This document shows positions 55,738-63,831 of a stretch of DNA of 64,000 nt, piece after piece. The notes beneath the pieces were generated by a model, which had not been told where the DNA came from, made no database searches, and was given only the letters and a program-made list of their open reading frames with translations. The first letter of the stretch is position 1. Every line of letters starts with the position of its first letter. Both the position numbers and the translations under genes were made by a program. The stretch comes from Lachnospiraceae bacterium MD308. GTDB lineage: Bacteria; Bacillota; Clostridia; Lachnospirales; Lachnospiraceae. The stretch is from assembly GCA_010206225.2 (NCBI GenBank), contig VIQU02000004.1, positions 1-64,000 of the forward strand. Reading direction: 5' to 3'.

Positions 55738-57018
55738 ATGGTAAAAGCAGTAGTAGGTGCGAACTGGGGCGATGAGGGCAAAGGCAAGATTACCGATATG
55801 CTTGCAAGAGAGGCCGATATTATCGTGCGTTTTCAGGGCGGTGCCAATGCGGGGCATACGATCATCAATAATTATGGCAAATTTGCACTGCACACTCTGC
55901 CGTCAGGAGTATTCTACGGTCATACAACCAGCATTATCGGGAATGGCGTTGCGCTTGACATTCCGGTATTGTTTAAAGAGGTGCAGTCAATTGTAGACAG
56001 GGGTGTGCCAAAGCCTAAGATTCTTGTATCTGACCGTGCGCAGATGGTAATGTCTTACCACAAGAATTTTGACGCATATGAGGAGGAAAGGCTGGCGGGA
56101 AAGTCTTTTGGTTCCACGAAATCGGGGATTGCTCCATTCTATTCTGATAAGTATGCAAAAATTGGATTCCAGGTCAGCGAGTTGTTTGACGACGGGCTGC
56201 TGAAGGAGAAAGCAGCGCGTGTGGCAGAGCAGAAGAATGTTCTGTTAGAGCATCTATACCATAAGCCATTGATCGACCCGGAAGATTTATATCATGAGCT
56301 TCAGGAGTATAGAAAGATGGTGGAGCCTTTTGTGTGCGATACTACCCTGTTCCTTTACAATGCCGTCAAGGAAGGGAAGAATATCCTGTTGGAAGGACAG
56401 TTGGGTTCTCTTAAGGATCCGGATCACGGAATCTATCCGATGGTTACATCTTCCTCTACATTGGCAGGATACGGCGCGATCGGAGCGGGAATTCCGCCTT
56501 ATGAGATACAGAAGATCATTACGGTATGCAAGGCATATTCAAGTGCGGTAGGAGCAGGAGCATTTGTCAGCGAGATATTCGGCGATGAGGCGGATGAACT
56601 CAGAAGGCGCGGCGGTGACGGCGGCGAGTTTGGAGCTACGACCGGACGACCGAGACGTATGGGATGGTTCGATTGTGTGGCGTCAAAATACGGCTGCAGG
56701 CTGCAGGGTACGACGGACGTGGCATTCACAGTTTTGGACGTACTGGGATATCTTGATGAGATTCCAGTCTGTGTCGGATATGAGATTGATGGAAAAGTGA
56801 CAACGGATTTTCCACCGACACATCTGCTTGAGAAGGCAAAACCGGTGCTTGAGAAGCTTCCGGGATGGAAGTGTGACATCAGCGGAATTAAGGAGTATGA
56901 GAAGCTTCCTGAGAATTGCCGCAGATATATTGAGTTTGTAGAAGAACAGATCGGATATCCGATTACGATGGTTTCTAACGGGCCGGGCAGAGAGGATATC
57001 ATCTATAGAAACAGGTAA
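55738..57018 (+). CDS. purA: adenylosuccinate synthetase
   Basis: 426 residues from ATG 55738 (CAGGAGGAATTCAT). The longer in-frame start at 55699 lies only about 30 bases past the promoter and has no site. GTP-dependent first step from IMP to AMP. It has the P-loop VVGANWGDEGKGKITDMLAR (residues 4-23), the IMP-binding FQGGANAGHTI, LEGQLGSLKDPDHGIYPMVT and GEFGATTGRPRRMGWFDCVA. The family Q/G in LEGQQG appears here as LEGQLG. It is monocistronic. Confidence 0.95.
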   Translation: MVKAVVGANWGDEGKGKITDMLAREADIIVRFQGGANAGHTIINNYGKFALHTLPSGVFYGHTTSIIGNGVALDIPVLFKEVQSIVDRGVPKPKILVSDRAQMVMSYHKNFDAYEEERLAGKSFGSTKSGIAPFYSDKYAKIGFQVSELFDDGLLKEKAARVAEQKNVLLEHLYHKPLIDPEDLYHELQEYRKMVEPFVCDTTLFLYNAVKEGKNILLEGQLGSLKDPDHGIYPMVTSSSTLAGYGAIGAGIPPYEIQKIITVCKAYSSAVGAGAFVSEIFGDEADELRRRGGDGGEFGATTGRPRRMGWFDCVASKYGCRLQGTTDVAFTVLDVLGYLDEIPVCVGYEIDGKVTTDFPPTHLLEKAKPVLEKLPGWKCDISGIKEYEKLPENCRRYIEFVEEQIGYPITMVSNGPGREDIIYRNR

Positions 57019-57175
57019 ATGTGATTTAAGAAAATCTTTAGCTGGTTTTCAGAATTGTGACACATTATCGCCACATTTGTGATATATACTGACAGCATAT
57101 CAGAAATGAGTCATAGATTTTCAGGAGGGCTCATATACTGATAAAAGCGGAGTATAAAGAATGGAGGTAGATTTT

Positions 57176-57331
57176 ATGTTGCAAAAGAAAGAAAGCAGCG
57201 GCCGGGAGAATTTGTCGATAGAAGAATATCTCGTCAGAAGGAAGAATATACGAGAAGAAAGTCCTACGGGAAGGCAGGGACTGATACTACCGGAGAACAG
57301 AAAGCTGGTTTTTGCGGAATTAAATATGTGA
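57176..57331 (+). CDS. 51-residue hypothetical protein
   Basis: ATG 57176 follows a strong GGAGG eight bases upstream. It reads MLQKKESSGRENLSIEEYLV and later GRQGLILPENRKLVFAELNM. It is charged, with no membrane segment and no known family. A terminator follows 55 bases later. The good start and the terminator support a real gene. Confidence 0.5.
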   Translation: MLQKKESSGRENLSIEEYLVRRKNIREESPTGRQGLILPENRKLVFAELNM

Positions 57332-57384
57332 TACCGAAAAGCCGAAAGATTAAGCGGTATCAGCGGGTGCAGTTGCATGAACAT

Positions 57385-57424
57385 AAAAAGAGCGGGCTTC
57401 TTTCAGGAGAGCCCGCTTTTTAAA
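57385..57424. terminator. terminator between convergent small genes
   Basis: AGCGGGCT pairs with AGCCCGCT around a 10-base loop, with AAAAAG before it and TTTTTA after, so it works in both directions. Confidence 0.8.
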
Positions 57425-57428
57425 GAAA

Positions 57429-57641
57429 TCATTCGGTATCTGTATCATCTTTTTTCAAGACGCGGTAGACGAGAATATATGCATAGAGAAAGACCGGGAC
57501 GATAACCGTGCATGCGATGGCTGCCTTAAGAAGCGTCAGGGCATGTTCAGAGCCGATGAGCGCGAATACAAGGGTGGCGGCATACATAGCAAAGAGAAGA
57601 AAGGCGCCTGTGAGCGCAAGAAACCGTTTCATTTTTTTCAT
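57429..57641 (-). CDS. two-helix membrane protein of 70 residues
   Basis: From ATG 57641 (AAAGGATGATTCTT on the minus strand). An upstream ATG at 57650 lies within that site. It opens MKKMKRFLALTGAFLLFAMY, with two membrane helices (about 8-28 and 38-60) and an acidic end (KKDDTDTE). It looks like the small inner-membrane proteins of unknown role found alone in Lachnospiraceae genomes. It converges with the 51-residue gene. Confidence 0.6.
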   Translation of the reverse strand: MKKMKRFLALTGAFLLFAMYAATLVFALIGSEHALTLLKAAIACTVIVPVFLYAYILVYRVLKKDDTDTE

Positions 57642-57746
57642 AAGAATCATCCTTTACATCTAAGTTAGATTTTAGTATACTTAGTAGGGTACATTATAAG
57701 CGAAAAATAATAAAAAAGCAAATATAATACAAAGGAGTATAGGAAG

Positions 57747-58253
57747 ATGAGCCGTACATTATTAGAACAGTGGAGAGACATCGCATATGATGAGAGTGCT
57801 GACAGAGGACAGCTTCAGAGATTCTGGGGGAGTTATTTCCAGATCGAGAAGGAGATCTACGAGCAGCTTCTTAAGGATCCCGACGAGGAAGTGAAGGGAA
57901 CTGTAAAAGAACTTGCTGAAAAATACGGTCAGGAAGTTATGACGATGGTTGGATTTTTAGATGGAATCAATGAGAGCCTGAAAGAAGAGAATCCGATCGA
58001 GACAATGGATGAGGATACAAGGGTAAGTCTTGCGTTTGATAAAGAAAAACTATATAAAAATATGGTTGCGGCGAAGGCTGACTGGCTCTATGAGCTTCCT
58101 CAGTGGAAGGAGATCTATTCGGAGGAGGAGCTTAAGCGGATGTATAAGGAGCAGAAGGAATCCACTACGATCCGCAGGGAGAAGAAGATCGGGCGCAACG
58201 ATCCGTGTCCGTGCGGCTCCGGTAAAAAGTATAAAAAGTGCTGCGGAAAATAA
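57747..58253 (+). CDS. SEC-C motif protein
   Basis: 168 residues from ATG 57747 (AAAGGAGTATAGGAAG). A mainly helical body ends in the SEC-C zinc motif [20 protein letters not shown], with its CxCx(8)CC ligands. The same motif in SecA binds SecB or ribosomes. Stand-alone proteins with this tail have unknown partners. The 58-bp direct repeat begins 3 bases after its stop codon. Confidence 0.9.
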   Translation: MSRTLLEQWRDIAYDESADRGQLQRFWGSYFQIEKEIYEQLLKDPDEEVKGTVKELAEKYGQEVMTMVGFLDGINESLKEENPIETMDEDTRVSLAFDKEKLYKNMVAAKADWLYELPQWKEIYSEEELKRMYKEQKESTTIRREKKIGRNDPCPCGSGKKYKKCCGK

Positions 58254-58255
58254 TA

Positions 58256-58313
58256 GGGAAGAACCGCAGGATGCAATTATCTCTTTGTTGACAAAATGAA
58301 ATTCGGTGTTATA
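58256..58313 (+). repeat. 58-bp direct repeat, left copy (target duplication)
   Basis: Identical over 58 bases to 62975-63032. It contains TTGACA (58288-58293) and runs into TATACT (58310-58315), a duplicate of the thrS-operon promoter with an altered -10 end. Inverted IS1634-type end sequence (TTTTTGACAC) begins at about 58,320. Confidence 0.9.
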
Positions 58314-59038
58314 CTCTCGTTTTTGACACTTTAAGAATCAGGCAAGTGCTACAATCCCTCATAAATACTGGGACGGTGGCACTTTATGCTGTATGCATGA
58401 AATATAGTAATGTTTTATCTTTGCGTACTTTTTTTCTGAATTCCTTTTATTTTCCGTTTTATTTACAAATCTTGCATACTTTGGGGAATATGTGATGATC
58501 AGCCGTTGGTGCAGTTTTTTGCTGTAAACGGTTCATCTTTGTAATAGAGCTGGCCTTTGTCATCTTCTGACAGTTTCGTGATATCCATAGACGCATCATC
58601 TGACAGACGCTTGAAACCGTTCCTGTCCAGCGCCATGTCCGATCCTCGGCAGGGAGTTTTTTTATCGATTGGGTTACAATAAATGAGGGCTGCCCCATGT
58701 GGTTGAATGCCCGGTTGTCTTCAGATGCAAGGCCCGCATCACTGCAATATATATACTTTTCACATCCGAACTGCTGAAGAATCTTGGCCTCCAGGGGCTT
58801 TAGAGACTTTTGCTCATTTTGGATCCCTGAAAAAAGGGAAAAAGCTAACGGCAGTCCGTCACCGTCCGTAAAAAGCCTCATCTGAATAAGCGGGTTTGGC
58901 CGGTGTTCTTTACTCTTGCCATATTTTTTATCTCCGTCCTTCTGTTCAATCTCAAAATAATAAAACAAAAAAGTTGACAAAAAAATAAGCCTATTACAAG
59001 GATTAGAGGTACATTTTTGATTACTGATGTGTCAAACT
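58314..59038 (-). mobile_element. left IS1634-family remnant
   Basis: Contains both ends (TTTTTGACAC at about 58,320 and GTGTCAAA at 59,030-59,037) and a central transposase fragment. An intact element is about 1.7-1.9 kb, so more than half has gone. The gap 58,314-58,458 shows only AT-rich end sequence. Confidence 0.7.
58459..58980 (-). pseudogene. IS1634 family transposase fragment
   Basis: The minus-strand frame carries YGKSKEHRPNPLIQMRLFTD and GDGLPLAFSLFSGIQNEQKS with LKPLEAKILQQFGCEKYIYC and SDAGLASEDNRAFNHM, the DDE-core signature of IS1634 transposases. After SIKKLPAEDRTW the good frame changes: a +1 shift reads FKRLSDDASMDITKLSEDDK. At least one frameshift is therefore present. The N-terminal and C-terminal domains are missing. 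Confidence 0.8.
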
Positions 59039-59116
59039 TTCGGGAACTGGAAATGTCCGGATTAATCAAACATCATAATATTCTTTTCATTTTTATCTGG
59101 CAGGGGTCTGCTTATA

Positions 59117-59145
59117 TTGCAAATGGGCCATATCAGTGATATAAT
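59117..59145 (+). promoter_or_regulatory. promoter of the solute-binding protein/chemoreceptor pair
   Basis: TTGCAA (59117-59122) and TATAAT (59140-59145), 17-bp spacing, 40 bases before the start. It lies inside the insertion, so the cargo brings its own promoter. Confidence 0.65.
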
Positions 59146-59184
59146 AGCCACAGAAAAAATGAAGCATAAAGGGTGGACTTTGTA

Positions 59185-60417
59185 ATGAGAAAAAGAATGT
59201 GCGGATTATTTCTGGGGATGCTTTGTGCTGCAGTATTTACAGGATGCGGTTTGTCGGAAAAAGCAGAATTAGAGGATACGAGCAAAAAAGAAGTTGAGAT
59301 GGTTGTCTGGGGTGCTGAGGAGGACACAGAACTGATGAACCAGATCATCCAGAGTTTTATCAGCAATCATCAGGGAGAAGCAGATTTTCAGATTTCATTT
59401 GAGGTGCAGGGAGAATCCCAATGTAAAGATGTATTGATCGGCGGCCTGGAGGATGGCGCGGATGTGTTTACATTTGCAGATGACCAGTTAAATGCTCTGG
59501 CTGCTTCCGGAGCATTAGACCCAATAGAGAATGCGGATGAGATTAAGAACAAAAATCTTTCGAGCGCAGTAGACGCGGCTACGGTGAATGATCATCTCTA
59601 CGCATATCCATTGACTGCGGATAACGGGTATTTTTTATATTATAACAAACAATATTTTTCAGAAGAACAGGTAAAGACACTGGACGGTATATTAAAAACT
59701 GCATCTGCAAATGGCAAATTATTTACCATGGATTGGACTTCTGCCTGGTATGTATATTCTTTCTTTGGAAATACAGGACTTCAAGTGGGACTTAACGATG
59801 ATGGCATCACAAACTATTGTACATGGAATCAGTCGGATGAAGGGATCAAGGGGATAGATGTTGCTCAGGCGATGCTTAAGATCGCAAAGAATCCGGGATT
59901 TTCCAGTAAAACTGACGAAGAATTTCTTGAAGGCGTAAAAAATGGTTCTGTGATCGCAGGTGTCAGCGGTGTATGGAATTCTGTTGCTATAAAGGAGGCA
60001 TGGGGAGAGAATACCAGAGCCGCCAAGCTGCCGACTTATAGCTGTAATAACAGACAGGTACAGATGGCTTCTTTTTCTGGTTGTAAGCTGATCGGTGTAA
60101 ATGCTTATTCCAAACATCCAAAATGGGCTGCCAGACTTGCTGAATGGATCACTGATGAAGAGAACCAGCGGCTTCGTTTTGAAATGCGCGGGCAAGGCCC
60201 GTCAAACGCTGCGGTCGCGGAATCTGGTGAGATCGAGCAATCGCCGGCGATTGCTGCTCTTTTAGAGCAATCTGAATTTTCTCAGCTACAGAGAGTGGGC
60301 GGTAAATTCTGGGATCCTGTTTCGGAGTTTGCCGGAAATATAGCAAAAGGGAATCCCTCTGGGCAGAGCTTGCAAAAGCAGTTAGATGAGATGGTTGAAG
60401 GTATCACTGCAAGATAG
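59185..60417 (+). CDS. extracellular solute-binding lipoprotein (family 1, sugar type)
   Basis: 410 residues from ATG 59185 (AAAGGGTGG eight bases upstream). An in-frame GTG at 59173 is within that site. The signal peptide ends in a lipobox (AAVFTGC), giving a lipid-anchored Cys at about residue 20. The mature protein has the family 1 pattern EVEMVVWGAEEDTELMNQII, ADVFTFADDQLNALAASGAL and LYAYPLTADNGYFLYYNKQY, closest in look to maltose/maltodextrin-binding proteins. No permease or ATPase gene lies nearby. It is followed 32 bases later by a chemoreceptor-like gene, so it may deliver ligand information rather than feed a transporter. Confidence 0.9.
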   Translation: MRKRMCGLFLGMLCAAVFTGCGLSEKAELEDTSKKEVEMVVWGAEEDTELMNQIIQSFISNHQGEADFQISFEVQGESQCKDVLIGGLEDGADVFTFADDQLNALAASGALDPIENADEIKNKNLSSAVDAATVNDHLYAYPLTADNGYFLYYNKQYFSEEQVKTLDGILKTASANGKLFTMDWTSAWYVYSFFGNTGLQVGLNDDGITNYCTWNQSDEGIKGIDVAQAMLKIAKNPGFSSKTDEEFLEGVKNGSVIAGVSGVWNSVAIKEAWGENTRAAKLPTYSCNNRQVQMASFSGCKLIGVNAYSKHPKWAARLAEWITDEENQRLRFEMRGQGPSNAAVAESGEIEQSPAIAALLEQSEFSQLQRVGGKFWDPVSEFAGNIAKGNPSGQSLQKQLDEMVEGITAR

Positions 60418-60449
60418 ATACATATAATGAAAGGATTTGTTAATGTAAG

Positions 60450-62036
60450 ATGAAGAAAAAGTTTACTATACAACAACGTTTGACACTTCCAATCATTCTT
60501 CTGGGAGTTGTGGCATTGATCTCGAATGCCTTGTCAGTTTTCAGTATCAATAATGTAAATTTCAATGCTTCGAGAATTGTAAACAACTATATGGTAGGTT
60601 TAGAAACATTGCAGAACATTCGGCATACGACCACGAACATCCATAAATTGGCGTTGTCCCATATTGTCGCGACTGATTATACTACAATGATTACCGTCGT
60701 AGCACAGATTAAAGAAGAAGAAAAATTATTGGAGACATATTTAGACGAATATGAGAACTATATAACGGAAGATGAGAAAGCAATCTACACTCAGCTTCTG
60801 GAAGATTATGATTCTTTTAAACACGCTTTGGTCTATCTTGTATGCGCAAGTGCGGATAGTAAGACTCAGGATGCATACAATTATGCCAATGGTGATGTTG
60901 CGCACTTTGGAACTGCCATAGAAAGCAATGTTGATGAATTGTATGCAAATGTAAGCGCAAGGACTGCCAGTGCCAGGCAGAAGCTTTTTGCTGTGTATAT
61001 TATTTCGCTGGTCATTGCTGTTGCTTCTATCGTAACTTGTCTGATATTAGTACTTGCGGCTATCCGTATCATTAAAAAATATGTGATAACGCCGATCAAA
61101 TGTACGGTGGATACACTTCAGGGAAGTTCGCAGAAGCTTGACGAAGTGACGGGTCAGGTGCTGAAACATACCCGCACATCAGGAGAAAATGCTAAAGGCC
61201 TTTCTTCTCTCACAGGTTCTTTGTCCACTGCGATCCAGAAAGTGGCAAATAATGCAGTGATCATTAACAGCAGCGCTATAGGCATCAAAGGAGATGTACA
61301 TGATATGGCAGAAGAATGCAGAACTATCACAGAATATTCTTCTGCTATGAAAATACGCGCGAATGAGATGGAGGCAGCGGCACAGACAAATACAGAAGTA
61401 ATCCAAAAGAAGGCGGCTGATATTCTGGAAGTACTGGAAGAGGCAATTGAAAACAGTAAGAGTGTAGATCAGGTAAACAGGTTGACAAAAGATATCGTAT
61501 CAATTTCATCTACGACCAATCTGATTGCCCTGAATGCCTCTATAGAAGCTACGCGTGCCGGTGAGGCCGGGAAAGGTTTTGCTGTTATTGCAGCACAGAT
61601 TCAATCTTTAGCAAGTTCCTGCAGTGAAACTGCCGGGCGTATTCAGAAAGTCAACCAAGTCGTTACAAGCGCGGTACATAACCTTTCAAAGCATTCCCAG
61701 GATCTGGCAGATTATCTGAGTGAGACTATTTTGACAGAATTCCAGGAGTTTGTCCGATCTGGAAGACAGTATAAAGAAGATGCTGATTATGTAATGGAAA
61801 GAATTGATGCATTTAACAGTAGAACAGATCGGCTTAGAAATTCTATGGTTGAGATAGCTGATTCTATTGAAAGCATTACGAAAGCGATTGATGGCGGAGC
61901 TGCCGGTATTACTGGAGTTGCGGACAGCACTGAGAGTCTGGTTGAAGATATGGCAGATATTACGGGCCGTATGGATACAAACCGGGAGATTGTAGAGGAA
62001 TTGAGAAAGCAGATGGATGTATTTGAGGATTTTTAA
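60450..62036 (+). CDS. methyl-accepting chemotaxis-like protein without a clear HAMP domain
   Basis: 528 residues from ATG 60450. TM1 is at about 14-33, an extracytoplasmic helical sensor at about 35-180, TM2 at about 183-210. After TM2 I cannot find a normal HAMP pattern. The cytoplasmic part carries a recognisable MCP hairpin tip (SSTTNLIALNASIEATRAGE with AGKGFAVIAAQIQSLASSCS, about 350-390), but the arms are short and there is no CheW tail. It lies 32 bases after the solute-binding lipoprotein gene and is surely co-transcribed. A binding-protein/receptor pair for a sugar signal is the natural reading. Confidence 0.85.
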   Translation: MKKKFTIQQRLTLPIILLGVVALISNALSVFSINNVNFNASRIVNNYMVGLETLQNIRHTTTNIHKLALSHIVATDYTTMITVVAQIKEEEKLLETYLDEYENYITEDEKAIYTQLLEDYDSFKHALVYLVCASADSKTQDAYNYANGDVAHFGTAIESNVDELYANVSARTASARQKLFAVYIISLVIAVASIVTCLILVLAAIRIIKKYVITPIKCTVDTLQGSSQKLDEVTGQVLKHTRTSGENAKGLSSLTGSLSTAIQKVANNAVIINSSAIGIKGDVHDMAEECRTITEYSSAMKIRANEMEAAAQTNTEVIQKKAADILEVLEEAIENSKSVDQVNRLTKDIVSISSTTNLIALNASIEATRAGEAGKGFAVIAAQIQSLASSCSETAGRIQKVNQVVTSAVHNLSKHSQDLADYLSETILTEFQEFVRSGRQYKEDADYVMERIDAFNSRTDRLRNSMVEIADSIESITKAIDGGAAGITGVADSTESLVEDMADITGRMDTNREIVEELRKQMDVFEDF

Positions 62037-62086
62037 AGACGGAGTCTGTCCGGAAATCAGCAGATAGGATGAGAGGGAGAAGGAAA

Positions 62087-62732
62087 ATGGCGTTAATGCA
62101 TGTAAATTTCTTTTCAGATGTTCTTGGGATGAGCATGGATATGGATGTTATACTGCCCCAGCAGACAAAGGGACAGATCGGTATGGAAGGAAAAGCAGAG
62201 AGCGGGCAGTACAAAACAATGTATCTGCCGGGAATTTTTCCCGCGCATGTCCCAAAGAAAAGAGGATACGCTGGCAGCAGGACTTTCCATGGGCGGCTAT
62301 GGCGCATGGAAATTAGGACTTCGGGCCAGTGATACGTTTGGCGCGGCAGCGTCGCTTTCAGGAGCATTGGATATTGTGGAGGATTATAAGCGCAATGTGA
62401 AGGAACAGACAAGAGTGCTGCCGCTGTTTCAGGGAATATTTGGAAGTGAGACAGATCTTGAAGGTTCAAACAATGACATATTTGCACTGGCGGATAAGCT
62501 TGCGGCTTCAGCAGCCGCGGAAGAAGAGCTGCCAAGGCTGTATGCGTGGTGCGGTACGCAGGATTTTCTGTATGAAGGGAATATAAAGGCATGGAAGCAT
62601 GTAAAAAAGCTAGGGTATGATTTGACATGCAGTGAGTCTGAGGGAGATCATCAGTGGAAATACTGGGATGAAAAGATTAAGGATGTATTATGCTGGTGGC
62701 TGGATACAGATGTAGATTTGGATCTGGATTAG
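62087..62732 (+). pseudogene. tributyrin/S-formylglutathione-type esterase with internal deletion
   Basis: ATG 62087 (AGAAGGAAA) opens MALMHVNFFSDVLGMSMDMD, the start of the EstA-like esterase family, up to YKTMYLPG. The frame then breaks, and another frame continues SQRKEDTLAAGLSMGGYGAW with the nucleophile elbow GLSMGG, then the C-terminal half to 62,732. The part between (oxyanion-hole strand and about 65 residues) is lost, together with the reading frame. It is therefore inactive. Asp and His of the triad lie in the intact second half (AWCGTQDFLYEGN and ESEGDHQWKYW). Confidence 0.8.
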
Positions 62733-62776
62733 TAAATGTCAGAAAGTGATAACAAATATGTATGGTTATGATTGGA

Positions 62777-62803
62777 GGAGCTGCACTTTGCAGCTCCGTT
62801 TTT
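62777..62803 (+). terminator. terminator after the esterase remnant
   Basis: GGAGCTGC pairs with GCAGCTCC around ACTTT, then GTTTTT. Confidence 0.8.
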
Positions 62804-62814
62804 ATGCCGCGTTA

Positions 62815-62974
62815 TAAAATCAGGATTCTTTTGAATCAATAAATTCCTTTCCTTTTCCGTTTTGCTATAAACTGATAATCCGTCCGGAATCCACATGTCT
62901 CATGAAGGTCATCCGTTATCTCCGTCCTCCTGTTCAATGAGGTACATTTTTGATTACTGATGTGTCAAACTCCC
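62815..62974 (-). mobile_element. right IS1634-family remnant
   Basis: On the minus strand about 62,840-62,925 encodes TDDLHETCGFRTDYQFIAKR, the C-terminal end of IS1634 transposases. This is followed abruptly by the element's 5' end region (TCCTCCTGTTCAAT at 62,924-62,938 joined to the shared 33 bp). The whole middle of the transposase is missing. The element end abuts the right 58-bp repeat. Confidence 0.65.
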
Positions 62975-63032
62975 GGGAAGAACCGCAGGATGCAATTATC
63001 TCTTTGTTGACAAAATGAAATTCGGTGTTATA
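62975..63032 (+). repeat. 58-bp direct repeat, right copy
   Basis: Same 58 bases as 58256-58313. Here the promoter is complete: TTGACA (63007-63012) and TATAAT (63029-63034), 16-bp spacing. It was probably the original site between the SEC-C gene and the Thr T-box before insertion. Confidence 0.9.
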
Positions 63033-63034
63033 AT
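63007..63034 (+). promoter_or_regulatory. promoter of the Thr T-box operon
   Basis: TTGACA and TATAAT with a 16-bp spacer, partly inside the right direct repeat. The T-box leader starts about 20 bases later. Confidence 0.7.
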
Positions 63035-63049
63035 GATAAAGAATAAAAA

Positions 63050-63290
63050 AAGCGTTGAAGAGAAGAGTAAGCTTGGTAAGAATTTGCAGAGAGAGAGGCC
63101 ATCAGGCTGTGAGCCTCTTATTTTGAACCTTTCTGAAGACCACCTCTGAGCGGCTGAAAAACAGCCCGGTGATTCCGTTATCGTCAGAATGAGTGGTTCT
63201 GGCAGTGTGCCAGTTCAAGCAGGGTGGAACCGCGAGATAAGTGAACTCGTCCCTTACAGATGATTGTGCTGTAAGGGCTTCTTTTTTTTC
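63050..63290 (+). ncRNA. T-box riboswitch, threonine specificity
   Basis: Stem I begins near AGAGAAGAGTAAGCTTGG. The specifier candidate is ACC in TCTGAAGACCACCTCTGAG (63,132-63,150), a Thr codon. The T-box sequence CAGGGTGGAACCGCG ends at about 63,234. The terminator CCCTTACAG/CTGTAAGGG with a T-run follows (63,251-63,289). The downstream thrS supports threonine. Confidence 0.9.
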
Positions 63291-63352
63291 GGGCGGACAG
63301 AATATTTGAAGAAACGAAGTGTTTCAGGGATAAAGCATTGGAGGTGATGAAG

Positions 63353-63778
63353 ATGTACAGGCGTAAAGTATTTTACTATGAGACAGATCAGATGGGTATC
63401 GTCCATCATTCTAATTATATCCGCTGGTTTGAAGAAGCCAGGATCGATTATATGGATCAGATGGGGCTGGGATATGACAAGATGGAGGAACAGGGTATTA
63501 TAAGCCCGGTGCTTTCTGTGGAGGCAAGTTATCTTAGGATGCTGCACTTTGGCGATTCGGTGCAGATTGAAACATGGGTGAAGGAATATAACGGTATTAA
63601 GCTTACGGTGGGCTATGAGATTGTAAGCGACAGGACTGGAAAGGTGCATTGTAAAGGCGTTACCAGACACTGCTTCTTAGAACGGACCGGAAGGCCGTTA
63701 GCGCTTAAGCAGTCCTGTCCGGAGATTCATAATCTGTTCATGAAAGCGCTGGAAGAGCATAGGAAGGCAAAAAAATAA
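63353..63778 (+). CDS. acyl-CoA thioesterase, YbgC/4-hydroxybenzoyl-CoA type
   Basis: 141 residues from ATG 63353, six bases after GGAGGTG. Upstream in-frame starts lie on the ribosome site. A single hot-dog fold with the family motif YYETDQMGIVHHSNYIRWFE, whose Asp is the catalytic residue (about residue 12), and LHFGDSVQIETWVKEYNGIK. It hydrolyses acyl-CoA or acyl-ACP thioesters. It lies between the Thr T-box and thrS, so its expression should rise in threonine shortage unless an internal promoter exists. Confidence 0.88.
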   Translation: MYRRKVFYYETDQMGIVHHSNYIRWFEEARIDYMDQMGLGYDKMEEQGIISPVLSVEASYLRMLHFGDSVQIETWVKEYNGIKLTVGYEIVSDRTGKVHCKGVTRHCFLERTGRPLALKQSCPEIHNLFMKALEEHRKAKK

Positions 63779-63831
63779 AGAGAAAATAAAAAAAGAAAAA
63801 ATGAGAAAAATAAATGAAAAGGAGACAAGCT

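Larger units (their letters stand above)
58314..62974. mobile_element. composite IS1634-like insertion carrying a solute-binding protein and chemoreceptor
   Basis: A 4.66-kb block bounded by 58-bp perfect direct repeats. Both ends carry IS1634-family sequence: TTTTTGACAC near the left edge and the inverse GTGTCAAA near the right. A 33-bp sequence is shared by 59006-59038 and 62939-62971. IS1634-type elements are known for long, variable target duplications. Both IS copies have large deletions, so the block is now immobile without outside help. The cargo is a lipoprotein, an MCP-like protein and a broken esterase. Confidence 0.75.
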
